This document shows positions 13,930 to 21,009 of a DNA stretch of 21,009 nucleotides, piece by piece. The DNA is from an uncultured Planctomycetaceae bacterium (GTDB lineage Bacteria > Planctomycetota > Planctomycetia > Pirellulales > Pirellulaceae). The position numbers and the translations under genes were made by a program. Below the pieces are notes generated by a model that saw nothing but the letters and a program-made list of their open reading frames with translations, was not told where the DNA came from and did not search any database. Position 1 is the stretch's first letter. Each line of letters opens with the position of its first letter. Location: positions 1-21,009 of the forward strand of contig CAIXSC010000440.1 in assembly GCA_903921945.1 (NCBI GenBank), read 5' to 3'.

Positions 13930-15069
13930 ATGCGACAGGTTTTCTTGGATCACAACACGACAACGCCGGTAGCGCCCGCGGTTCGCGACGCCATGTGGTC
14001 GTTTTTGGGCGATCACTACGGTTCGCCCGCCAGCGGCTATTCGCTGGGCCGCGCTGCCCAGGAGGCGATGGAGGACGCGCGGGAACAAGTCGGCGCCTTG
14101 ATTGGCGCGGACCGCGAAGAAATCGTCTTCACGGCCAGCGAGTCGGAAAGCAACAATTTGGCGTTGAAAGGCGTGTTCCTGCGGCAAGCGATCGAGCTCG
14201 GCGGGCACTTGATCATCTCCGCCGTCGACGCGCCGTCGATCCATGGATCAGCCCGGTTCCTGCGTCGCCTGGGGTTCGAAGTATCGATCGCGCCGGTCGA
14301 CGCCGATGGGCGGCTATCGCCGGAAACAGTGGCTCCGCTGCTGAAGCCGAACACGATGCTGGCCAGCTTCACGTTGGCCGATCCGGAGACTGGCGTGGTG
14401 CAGCCGATCAGCCAACTGGCCGAACTGTGCCGGTCGCGTGGCGTGGTCGTGCATGTGGATGCGACATTCGCGGCGGGCAAACTGCCGCTGTCGGTCGACG
14501 ACTTGAGCGTTGACATGCTGACCTACGCCGCGCACACGATGCACGGACCGAAAGGGGTCGGCGGGCTGTTCATTCGGGGCGGCGTGGTGCTGGAACCGTT
14601 GATCCACGGCGCGGGCGAGGAATCGGGATTGCGGTCGGGAATGGAAAACGTGCCGGGCATTATGGGTTTCGGCAAGTCCGCATCGATGGCCGGAAAGCTG
14701 CTCGAAGAGACCCGTCCGCGGATGACGCGGTTGCGGGACCGGCTGGCGGACCATTTACGCCACGGAATCGGGGCCGACTTGAAGGTGATCGGAGAACGCG
14801 TCGAGCGGCTGCCGAACACGCTGTGCGTCGCGTTTCCAGAGGTGAATGCCGGCCAATTGTTGGAACTGGCGCAAGAAGTGAACGCGTGGACGGCCGTTCC
14901 CAGCCGCGATGATGGACGGAGCACGTCGGCGATACTGGCCGCGATGGGCGTCGCCACTCGAGTGGCTCGCGGGGCCGTGACGCTCTCGGTCGGCTGGTTC
15001 AGCACCGAAGAGGAAATCGATTTCGCCGCTGGCCGGCTCCTAGATGCCTGGGAGCGGCTGCGCGGCTAG
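13930..15069 (+). CDS. Cysteine desulfurase-like (NifS-fold) pseudoenzyme
   Basis: This 379-residue protein follows the NifS/IscS family end to end: FLDHNTTTPVAPAVRDAM, the SPASGYSLGRAA region, EEIVFTASESESNNLALKG, HVDATFAAGK, HGPKGVGGLFIRGG, GLRSGMENVPG and FSTEEEID. The active site is stripped. The PLP Schiff-base Lys of SxHKxxGPKG is Thr203 (codon ACG at 14536-14538). The PLP-stacking His after E/H is Ala101 (VDAPSI). The Asn pair of NNEIG is Asp151-Pro152. The Gln of DATQ is Phe180. The catalytic Cys loop reads PSRDDGRSTS (324-333) with no Cys. The substrate-binding Arg of LRFSLGRF is missing (VTLSVGWF). I chose ATG 13930, with GGGG 9 nt upstream; frame extension to 13813 overlaps the previous gene. 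The frame is uninterrupted, so it is probably a functional non-enzyme rather than a decaying gene. Confidence 0.85.
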   Translation: MRQVFLDHNTTTPVAPAVRDAMWSFLGDHYGSPASGYSLGRAAQEAMEDAREQVGALIGADREEIVFTASESESNNLALKGVFLRQAIELGGHLIISAVDAPSIHGSARFLRRLGFEVSIAPVDADGRLSPETVAPLLKPNTMLASFTLADPETGVVQPISQLAELCRSRGVVVHVDATFAAGKLPLSVDDLSVDMLTYAAHTMHGPKGVGGLFIRGGVVLEPLIHGAGEESGLRSGMENVPGIMGFGKSASMAGKLLEETRPRMTRLRDRLADHLRHGIGADLKVIGERVERLPNTLCVAFPEVNAGQLLELAQEVNAWTAVPSRDDGRSTSAILAAMGVATRVARGAVTLSVGWFSTEEEIDFAAGRLLDAWERLRG

Positions 15070-15115
15070 ATTGGCACGCCTTGGCTCCGGTTTCTTGCAA
15101 CGGACGAGGCGGAAC

Positions 15116-17323
15116 ATGGCGGAAGAAACGTTACCGACAAGGGCGGCCGGCTATTTGCCGCCGTGGACTGTAGGCGAATTGCCGTTCCCGCCGAGCGCGG
15201 GTTGGCGACTTTGGATCGGGTTGATCGGCCCCGGCATCGTGCTGGCCGGCACCTCGATCGGCTCGGGCGAATGGCTCTTCGGACCCGCTGTCAGCGCTCA
15301 GTACGGCGCCACGCTCTTGTGGTTGGCGCTGACCAGCATCGTGTTCCAGGTGTTTTGCAACTTGATGATGATGCGGTACGCGGTTTACTGCGGCGAACCG
15401 ATCGTGGTCGGTGGACTGCGGACTTGGCCCGGGCCAGCGCTCTGGATCACGATGTACGCGGTGCTCGACTTGGCCGCGATCTGGCCGTACAACGCGTCGA
15501 ACGCCGCAGTGCCGCTCGCCGCCGCGTGGCTCGGTCGATTACCCACGGGCGACGACCAAAGCTTGGTCCGCGGTTTGGGATTCGCGTTGTTCTTGCTGTC
15601 GTTCGTGCCGCTGATCTTTGGCGGCACCGTCTACCGCATGCTCGAACGAATCATGACGTTCAAGCTGGTGGCCGTCTTGTCGTACCTGACATTCGTCGCG
15701 CTGTTCATGGTGTCCACGGCTGTCATGTTCGAGGTGTTGGGTGGATTCCTGTCGTTCGGAGCCGTGCCGCTTCGAGCGGAAACGGTTGTCGCCGGCCGCC
15801 ACTTCACCGTCGCCAAACAAATAGGCGACCGCCGCTTTGTCGCGCGCGGCTCGTTTGAACGGCCAGCGAGCGGCGCTCCGAGCTCCAGCCCGACCATGAA
15901 CACAGCAAGTGCCGACAGCGGACGGAACACGGCTACCGGAGCAAGCGACAAGAGCGACTCGAGTCCAGCGTCGTTGGCTGAGTTTCGCGTGATCCGCGCT
16001 TCGGTGACATCGACGTACAAGTCGGCGGCCGATGTGCCCTCCGAATTTGCCGCGGTGCTGGCGGAAATGCTGGCGGAGGCACGGCCGTACGCGGAGTCTA
16101 ATCGGTTCCTTGTCGCCGCTCGCGACGGCGACACCGTCTTCTCGGCAGCCGGCCGCATCGAAGCGGATGGAAGCTGGCAGCCGGATGTGGCCAGCGTGTC
16201 CACCGCTGTCGCCGCGACGGCCGCTAGCTCAAACACGGCCGCTAGCTCGAACACGGTCGCTAGTTCGAACACGGTCGCGGCGGAAGCTGGCGGCGCGACG
16301 GCCACTGGTTCGCAGGCGGCCACGCAGGCGGCCTCCAAATCGCGACCTGCTGAGCCTGCGTCGTCTGGATCGTTGTCGGAAGGGTTGGAGACGCGTTCCT
16401 ACCAGGCGTTGGACGAGGTACCGGCGCCGCACGGCGCGCGGTTGCGAAATTTGGTCGAGCATCGCGGGTTTGAACGCGTATCGTTGCCGGGCTATGTCGC
16501 CGAGCATGGCAAGTTGCCGTCGCTCGACTGGGCGATGCTGGCTTCGTTTTGCGCGATTGCGGGCGCGGGCGGGCTGTCGAACACGTTGTTTTCCAACTAT
16601 GCCCGCGACAAAGGTTGGGGCATGGGACGCGCGGTCGGGGCGATTCCGAGCGCGGTGGGCGGGCTGACGATCCGGCTATCGCACTCGGGCCAAGTGTTTG
16701 ACGAGACGAATCCCGAGCAGCAGCGGCGATGGCGCGGATGGATCGCTCATATTGTCCGGGACCAAGTGATTGTGTGGCTCGCCTGTTCCATCTTGGGCAT
16801 GGCGTTGCCATGCATGTTGTCGCTGGAATTCATTCGCAACGCGACGGTCGGCGAGCATCGCGTGGCGGCGATGATCGCGGACGGCATGGCGGTTCGCTAC
16901 CCGGCTTATGGCGGCCTGTTTTGGCTGCTGACCTTGCTCTGCGGCTTTCTGATTTTGGCTCCGGGCCAGGTGAGCGTCGGCGACCAGATCGCGCGACGGT
17001 GGACGGACATCATTTGGACGGCCAGTCCATGGGCGCGGCGGATGCGCGAATCCCGGGTTGGCCAGTTGTACTACGGGATTTTGGCCGCCTACGGCGTGTG
17101 GGGACTGATCGCTTTGTGGCTGTTTCCGCCGCTGGCAATCGCCAAGATTGGCGCGGTGCTCGGCAACATCGCGTTGGGGTGCGCGACCCTGCATGCGTTG
17201 TATACCAATCGAGTGCTGCTGCCGCCGTCGCTGCGGCCGCGGTGGTTCCTGCAGGTTGGAACGGCGGCCTGCGCGGTTTTCTTTTTCGGCCTGACAGCGA
17301 TTGTCGTGTGGAATATGATTTAG
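15116..17323 (+). CDS. Nramp-related membrane transporter with large periplasmic insertion
   Basis: This 735-residue inner-membrane protein has about 11 helices and matches the Nramp/SLC11-related fold: helix 1 LIGPGIVLAGTSIGSGEW, helix 6 ASFCAIAGAGGLSNTLFSNY, and helices continuing to FFFGLTAIVVWNMI at the end. The metal-binding motifs of true Nramp (DPGN in helix 1, MPH in helix 6) are absent, so a divalent-metal substrate should not be assumed. Between helices 5 and 6 (residues about 220-465) sits an insertion of about 245 residues, extracytoplasmic if the N-terminus is inside as in Nramp. It holds Ser/Thr/Asn/Ala low-complexity tracts and two possibly folded parts (VVAGRHFTVAKQIGDRRFVA; VPSEFAAVLAEMLAEARPY). 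Typical relatives have 400-500 residues. The start, ATG 15116, lies 46 bp after the NifS-like gene. The fold call is good, the substrate unknown. Confidence 0.83.
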   Translation: MAEETLPTRAAGYLPPWTVGELPFPPSAGWRLWIGLIGPGIVLAGTSIGSGEWLFGPAVSAQYGATLLWLALTSIVFQVFCNLMMMRYAVYCGEPIVVGGLRTWPGPALWITMYAVLDLAAIWPYNASNAAVPLAAAWLGRLPTGDDQSLVRGLGFALFLLSFVPLIFGGTVYRMLERIMTFKLVAVLSYLTFVALFMVSTAVMFEVLGGFLSFGAVPLRAETVVAGRHFTVAKQIGDRRFVARGSFERPASGAPSSSPTMNTASADSGRNTATGASDKSDSSPASLAEFRVIRASVTSTYKSAADVPSEFAAVLAEMLAEARPYAESNRFLVAARDGDTVFSAAGRIEADGSWQPDVASVSTAVAATAASSNTAASSNTVASSNTVAAEAGGATATGSQAATQAASKSRPAEPASSGSLSEGLETRSYQALDEVPAPHGARLRNLVEHRGFERVSLPGYVAEHGKLPSLDWAMLASFCAIAGAGGLSNTLFSNYARDKGWGMGRAVGAIPSAVGGLTIRLSHSGQVFDETNPEQQRRWRGWIAHIVRDQVIVWLACSILGMALPCMLSLEFIRNATVGEHRVAAMIADGMAVRYPAYGGLFWLLTLLCGFLILAPGQVSVGDQIARRWTDIIWTASPWARRMRESRVGQLYYGILAAYGVWGLIALWLFPPLAIAKIGAVLGNIALGCATLHALYTNRVLLPPSLRPRWFLQVGTAACAVFFFGLTAIVVWNMI
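16223..16276 (+). repeat. Three 18-bp in-frame repeats in the transporter insertion
   Basis: GCTAGCTCGAACACGGYC is repeated at 16223-16240, 16241-16258 and 16259-16276 with three base differences in all. It encodes ASSNTA/V units in the extracytoplasmic insertion. The shared word CGAACACGG also makes the Asn-rich tract at 12543-12632. Confidence 0.88.
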
Positions 17324-17384
17324 CGGTCGCTGGTGGGGAAGCAAGGTTTTCGTCGCGGCAGCCGCCGCTTTGGAGAGTTCTCCT

Positions 17385-18458
17385 ATGAAACGGTTCCGAC
17401 GGGTCGTTCAATGGCTTGGTCTCGATTCACCCGCGAAGCAGCGGCCGACATGGGTTTGTGGAGCGGCGTTGTCGGTGACACTGGCGTGCGCCGGGACGAT
17501 GGATCTGGGCGTGGGACTGTGGGAGTCGGAGGCGAACGCGCAGACCAAGGGACCGAAGGTGGTGCGCCGCGCGGCGGCTCCCAAATTTACCGCTTCGGAC
17601 ATTAAGGGCGTCTATTTCGAGGACATCTTTGACGGCAAGGTGTTGGCTGGCGAGCGGCCGGCGAATTTCGGCGCCGCCGTGGCCGCCAGCGCTGGCAAGG
17701 CGGCGGGCGGGGGCGGAGCGGCAGCGGCGGCGGGAGCCAGCGGCGGCGGAGGGGCCGGCGGCGCTGGCGGTTGGTCGAAGTTGATCTCGGCGGCGACCAT
17801 CGAAGACGAAGTGAAGTCACTCAAACAGATGGTCGACAAGAGCGTCACGACGCCGACTGATTTCGCCGGCAAAGGCTACAAGGAAGCTCGCCGGAACTTC
17901 ATGATGCTGGGAATGCTGTTCGGCATCATCGGCGAGTACGACGGCGAGGTGCGTTGGAAGCCGTTGGCTCCGACCGCCCGCGACCTGTTCGCCCGAACTT
18001 CATCCAACGCGAAGGTCGGCACACAGCAGGTCTACAACGAAGCGAAACTTCGCAAGACCGATCTCGAGGACTTGCTGAATGGCAGCTTGGCCGCAAGCAA
18101 TACGGCCGAAGCGAAAGCCGCGTGGGGCACGGTCTGCGACCGCAGTCCGCTGATGCAACGGCTGGAGATGGGGCTCGAACCGCGGTTGCAGCAGTGGACC
18201 GCGAACAAGGCCGAATTCACCGCGAAGAAGGCCGAGATTCTGAAGGAGGCCGAGTTGTTCGTGGTGATGGGGCATGTGTTGATGCAGGAAGGTTTGGACG
18301 ACGCGGACGATGCCGAATACAAAGGCTTCTGCGACATGCTCAAAAAGGCGGCGCTGGAAGTGGTCGATGCGGTGAAACTGGGCAACGACGAAGGAGCACG
18401 CCAAGGCGTCGGCAAAATCAGCAAGTCGTGCGCCGACTGCCACGACAAGTACCGATAG
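17385..18458 (+). CDS. Cytochrome c'/c-556-like exported protein
   Basis: This 357-residue protein ends with the heme-binding motif CADCH (Cys349, Cys352, His353) followed by DKYR, the C-terminal placement typical of cytochrome c' and c-556. The N-terminus has a basic region and a hydrophobic stretch (about 24-42, VCGAALSVTLACAGTMDLG) that fits a signal peptide or anchor. A glycine/alanine-rich linker (about 100-128) separates a short N-terminal part from a helical domain (about 130-357). The heme-proximal first helix has FMMLGMLFGII, whose Met residues are candidate distal ligands. It would act in the periplasm in electron transfer or gas/small-molecule binding. I chose ATG 17385 over the upstream in-frame start at 17370 because GGAGAG sits 7 nt before it; that site can pair with TCTCC just downstream. 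It may be the last gene of the run from uvrA. Confidence 0.82.
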   Translation: MKRFRRVVQWLGLDSPAKQRPTWVCGAALSVTLACAGTMDLGVGLWESEANAQTKGPKVVRRAAAPKFTASDIKGVYFEDIFDGKVLAGERPANFGAAVAASAGKAAGGGGAAAAAGASGGGGAGGAGGWSKLISAATIEDEVKSLKQMVDKSVTTPTDFAGKGYKEARRNFMMLGMLFGIIGEYDGEVRWKPLAPTARDLFARTSSNAKVGTQQVYNEAKLRKTDLEDLLNGSLAASNTAEAKAAWGTVCDRSPLMQRLEMGLEPRLQQWTANKAEFTAKKAEILKEAELFVVMGHVLMQEGLDDADDAEYKGFCDMLKKAALEVVDAVKLGNDEGARQGVGKISKSCADCHDKYR

Positions 18459-18525
18459 GTCGGTCCGGCAGCGATCGATCTCCGCAGGCCAACTCGAGGG
18501 GTGCGGACTCGGCTGGGGCCCTACC

Positions 18526-18553
18526 ACCCGCGCTGCCGCTACCGCTCGCGGGT
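18526..18553. terminator. Weak hairpin between the cytochrome gene and ptsI
   Basis: ACCCGCG (18526-18532) and CGCGGGT (18547-18553) form a 7-bp GC-rich stem with a 14-nt loop, 67 bp after the cytochrome stop and before the ptsI promoter candidate. There is no U-tract. It is where an end of the upstream transcript would be expected, but the evidence is only the stem. Confidence 0.3.
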
Positions 18554-18590
18554 ATTCCTAGCTATCAAGGGGGGGCGTTGGGCGTCCCGT

Positions 18591-18619
18591 TTGTCATCGT
18601 TCCCGTCCCTTGGTAAATT
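18591..18619 (+). promoter_or_regulatory. Candidate promoter for a leaderless ptsI transcript
   Basis: TTGTCA (18591-18596) and TAAATT (18614-18619) are separated by exactly 17 bp, a good sigma-70-type match (5 of 6 and 4 of 6). The normal start point, 6-8 nt after the -10, falls at 18626-18627, the A of the ptsI ATG. No ribosome binding site exists between the -10 and the ATG (the bases are CTCGCCC). Both facts point to a leaderless mRNA. Confidence 0.55.
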
Positions 18620-18626
18620 CTCGCCC

Positions 18627-20396
18627 ATGCGTAAAGGAGTCGCCGTATCGCCGGGAGTGGCCGTCGGCACGGCTTACTGCATCCACGAGATCTTCGTCAA
18701 TCCGGACACCCAACGTCTGGAGGAAGCCGACGTCGCGTCGGAACTCGCCCTGTTCGAGGAAGCGCGCGAAAAGGCCGGGGATGAGCTGCGCGCGATGGCG
18801 ATCAAGGTCGCCAGCCAGATTGGCGACAGCGCGGCGCGAATCTTCGCGGTCCATGAAACGATCCTCCGCGATCCGGTGTTCAGCCGGAAAATTCGACACT
18901 GGATTGTCGAGGACCGGCTGAAAGCGGCGGCCGCACTCGTCCGATTGCTCGATGAGTATTCCACGTTGCTCTCACGCACGGGCGACGATTACTTGAAGGA
19001 ACGGATCAGTGACATCCGCGAAGTGGTGACGCGGGTAAGCGCTCACTTGACTGACGTCCTGAAACCGCAGCTCAATCCGCTCATCGGCAGTTTGATCGTC
19101 GTGGCTGACGAGCTTCTACCGTCGCAGGCGGTGGCGCTGGGCGACATCGACGTGCGCGGCATTGTCACGCAAGGCGGCAGCCAGACAAGCCATGCGGCGA
19201 TTGTCGCTCGCAGTCGCGGGATTCCCGCCGTGTGCGGCGTTGAAGGTGTGCTGCGGCATATCAAGACGGGAGACACGGTGGTCGTCGATGGCCGGGAAGG
19301 GCATGTGCTGGTCAATCCGCCGCCCGAGACGGCGTCGGCGTTCCGCAAGCTGGAACGCGAATTCTTCCATCTCAAGGACCAGTTGGCGGCGAACCGCGAG
19401 CATCCGGCGGTGACCGCCGACGGCGAGCGGCTGGAGTTGTTGGCGAACATCAACAGCGTCGCCGACGCTCGCGCGGCCTGCGCGATGGGGGCGACGGGCA
19501 TTGGGCTGTTCCGCACCGAGTACCTATACCTGACCCATGCCAGCGTGCCGGACGAGGAAGAGCAAGTCGCGGTCTACCGCGACATCATTGACGCCAGTCC
19601 CGGGCATCAGGTGACGATTCGCACGCTGGATATCGGGGGCGACAAGACGGTCCCGTATCTGGGCCACACGCACCAAGAGGCGAATCCATTTCTCGGCTGG
19701 CGCAGCATCCGGCTTTCGTTCGAGCATCCGCAGTTTTTCACGACGCAGCTCCGGGCCGTGCTCCGGGCGGCTCATCATGCCCAGTCGCGAGGCGGAGCGG
19801 TGCGGCTCATGTTTCCCATGATCACCACCGTCGAGGAGATGCGGCGAGTGCGGCGGATGGTGCATCAAGCGGCGACGCAATTGCAGGAGGCGGGCAAGGC
19901 TTTTGCGAGTGTGCCGATCGGGATGATGCTGGAAGTGCCGGCTGCCGCGATCTCGATCGAGGCGATGTTACGCCACGCCGACTTCGTATCGGTGGGCTCG
20001 AACGATCTAGTGCAGTACCTCATGGCGGCGGATCGGGACAATCCGAAGGTGAGCCATCTTTGCCAGCCGCTGGCGCCGCCCGTTTTGCGGCTGCTGAACC
20101 ATGTGATCAAGGCCTGCCGCAAGCGAAACAAGCCGCTTACCGTGTGCGGCGAAATGGCTGGCCAGCCGCGCGCGTTTGTGTTGTTATTGGGAATGGGGCT
20201 TCGCAGTTTCAGCATGAGTCCCGCGTTCATACCGTCGATTAAAGAGTTGGCGAATCATGTGACGGTGGCGGACGCGCAGGAAATCCTTCGCCGCGCCTTG
20301 AAACGCTCGACCATTCGCGGTGTCCAACGGTTGCTCGGCGAGGAACTCAAGCGGCTCGCCCCCGACCTCGCCCTGCTCGACATCGCCACGCCTTAA
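18627..20396 (+). CDS. ptsI: PTS Enzyme I (phosphoenolpyruvate-protein phosphotransferase)
   Basis: This 589-residue cytoplasmic enzyme takes phosphate from phosphoenolpyruvate and passes it to HPr, or to a nitrogen-type HPr homologue. The phospho-histidine is His189 in GGSQTSHAAIVARS, exactly the family's usual number. The C-terminal barrel shows LFRTEYLY (Arg296), TIRTLDIGGDK, the signature VGSNDLVQYLMAADRDN, and the catalytic Cys507 in VCGEMAG. Length and all key residues are normal, so it should be active. The start ATG 18627 matches the conserved N-terminus (KGVAVSPGVAVGTAY); in-frame extension to 18501 has no family counterpart. No HPr or EII gene is next to it, so it may serve a regulatory PTS or a sugar system encoded elsewhere. 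There is no ribosome binding site before the ATG, and it may be translated from a leaderless mRNA. Confidence 0.95.
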   Translation: MRKGVAVSPGVAVGTAYCIHEIFVNPDTQRLEEADVASELALFEEAREKAGDELRAMAIKVASQIGDSAARIFAVHETILRDPVFSRKIRHWIVEDRLKAAAALVRLLDEYSTLLSRTGDDYLKERISDIREVVTRVSAHLTDVLKPQLNPLIGSLIVVADELLPSQAVALGDIDVRGIVTQGGSQTSHAAIVARSRGIPAVCGVEGVLRHIKTGDTVVVDGREGHVLVNPPPETASAFRKLEREFFHLKDQLAANREHPAVTADGERLELLANINSVADARAACAMGATGIGLFRTEYLYLTHASVPDEEEQVAVYRDIIDASPGHQVTIRTLDIGGDKTVPYLGHTHQEANPFLGWRSIRLSFEHPQFFTTQLRAVLRAAHHAQSRGGAVRLMFPMITTVEEMRRVRRMVHQAATQLQEAGKAFASVPIGMMLEVPAAAISIEAMLRHADFVSVGSNDLVQYLMAADRDNPKVSHLCQPLAPPVLRLLNHVIKACRKRNKPLTVCGEMAGQPRAFVLLLGMGLRSFSMSPAFIPSIKELANHVTVADAQEILRRALKRSTIRGVQRLLGEELKRLAPDLALLDIATP

Positions 20397-20413
20397 CCAC
20401 TCTTCCGATCGTG

Positions 20414-20461
20414 GACCGCCCCAACGGTCTAACGCACTCGCGGGACGGATTGTCCCTCCGT
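20414..20461. repeat. Two small inverted repeats after ptsI
   Basis: GACCG/CGGTC (20414-20418 and 20425-20429, 6-nt loop) is followed by GGGAC/GTCCC (20442-20446 and 20452-20456). The latter overlaps an alternative pairing, ACGGA/TCCGT (20445-20461). They lie 18-65 bp after the ptsI stop, where a transcript end is expected, but lack a T-run. The second shares its words with the hairpin at 33-53. Confidence 0.4.
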
Positions 20462-20547
20462 ATCTTTAGGGGCCCAAAATCGCGGTGGCCCACACGCTCC
20501 ATCTTGGATCGGGTACTCTGTGTGCATTCTCTGGATGGGAGTTATGT

Positions 20548-21009
20548 ATGCGATTCGCGACCAGCTTGGCGATGGTTTCTTTCCGATGGTTTACACAGCT
20601 TGCTTTGCTGATCATGTTGCTGGGCGGGGCGATCGCCCTCCATCCGCCCGCGTGCGCCGAGGAAGCCGGGCTTGTCGGTTACTGGCCATTGCGTGGCGAT
20701 TGCCGGGACCATTCCGGGAACGGGAATCACGGGATCAACCACGGTGTCGATCTGGAAACAGGGCGCTTCAATGGCCGCGGCGCCCATATTGAAATCCCCG
20801 CGCGCGAGTCGCTGCGGCTTGGGACCGGCGACTTCACGATTGTCGCCTCGATTTACACCGATGAAGTCGTGAACGATACGCTCGGTGACGTCGTAAGCTT
20901 TTACGATGCGAGTCGGCGGCGGGGCGTGACCTTGAACCTTAAAGCCAGTTCGGGCGGTTATCAATCGTCGGGAGACGATCGCCACGTCTATTTCGGTATC
21001 GACAACGAC
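20548..21009 (+). CDS. Secreted LamG-domain protein (partial, runs off the right edge)
   Basis: The first 154 codons are visible and the frame is open to the end of the window. The N-terminus is a signal peptide: a basic start, hydrophobic core LALLIMLLGGAIAL and a likely cut after ACA (about residue 37). The mature part opens with AGLVGYWPLRGDCRDHSG, then NGNHGINHGV and GRGAHIEIPA, then LGTGDFTIVASIYTD, the standard opening of a LamG/concanavalin-like jelly roll that binds carbohydrate or protein outside the cell. ATG 20548 is preferred over ATG 20544 because GGGAG (20537-20541) lies 6 nt upstream and only 20548 is in the LamG frame. Long secreted LamG proteins are common in planctomycetes, often with further domains; what follows here is outside the window. 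Confidence 0.85.
   Translation, partial: MRFATSLAMVSFRWFTQLALLIMLLGGAIALHPPACAEEAGLVGYWPLRGDCRDHSGNGNHGINHGVDLETGRFNGRGAHIEIPARESLRLGTGDFTIVASIYTDEVVNDTLGDVVSFYDASRRRGVTLNLKASSGGYQSSGDDRHVYFGIDND

Noticed and set aside
13930..15069. Active cysteine desulfurase
   Set aside because: The general family match is good, but the lysine, histidine, glutamine and cysteine needed for catalysis are all replaced.
15116..17323. Standard Nramp Mn/Fe transporter
   Set aside because: The DPGN and MPH metal-binding motifs are missing, so only the fold, not the substrate, can be assigned.
20504..20532. Promoter TTGGAT-17-TTCTCT before the LamG gene
   Set aside because: The -10 hexamer matches the consensus at only two positions; not strong enough to report as a feature.

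Overview
The window is about 21 kb of GC-rich bacterial chromosome. The gene repertoire suggests a planctomycete of the Pirellulales type: a secreted LamG-domain protein, a secreted alpha/beta hydrolase with a fibronectin-III tail, a MacB/LolD-like transporter with two different permeases, a C-terminal CxxCH cytochrome, a stand-alone PTS Enzyme I and many small repeat arrays. This placement is inferred from gene content only. I see no rRNA, tRNA, CRISPR array, transposase, integrase or phage gene.

Layout. (1) 1-758: a minus-strand helix-turn-helix regulator, with a strong hairpin just past its stop and a small palindrome just before its ribosome binding site. (2) 765-1957: about 1.2 kb with no convincing gene, holding several hairpins and a striking array of 7-bp repeats. 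(3) 1958-6767: a four-gene plus-strand operon with a HlyD-like adaptor, an ABC ATPase and two MacB/FtsX-type permeases, probably an ABC-driven trans-envelope exporter. (4) 6850-8364: a convergent minus-strand secreted hydrolase, separated from the operon by a triplicated 18-bp repeat. (5) 8365-8603: a divergent promoter region with a 13-bp tandem array and a good promoter candidate for uvrA. (6) 8604-18458: a co-directional run of UvrA, an unknown protein with a GH2-like sandwich, a ThiF/MoeB-type adenylyltransferase, a NifS-fold protein that has lost its catalytic residues, an Nramp-like transporter with a ~245-residue insertion, and a cytochrome c'/c-556-like protein. (7) 18627-20396: ptsI, apparently on a leaderless transcript. 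(8) 20548 to the right edge: the start of a secreted LamG-domain protein.

The most notable item is the NifS-like protein at 13930-15069. It keeps the fold signatures of a group-V aminotransferase/cysteine desulfurase, but the PLP lysine (Thr instead), the PLP-stacking His, the cofactor-contacting Asn/Gln and the catalytic Cys loop are all replaced in one intact frame. It sits directly after a ThiF-type enzyme, whose usual pathways need a real cysteine desulfurase. A second theme is tandem-repeat growth: repeats inside genes have units of 12, 15 or 18 bp (multiples of three), while those between genes have units of 7 or 13 bp or mixed spacing.
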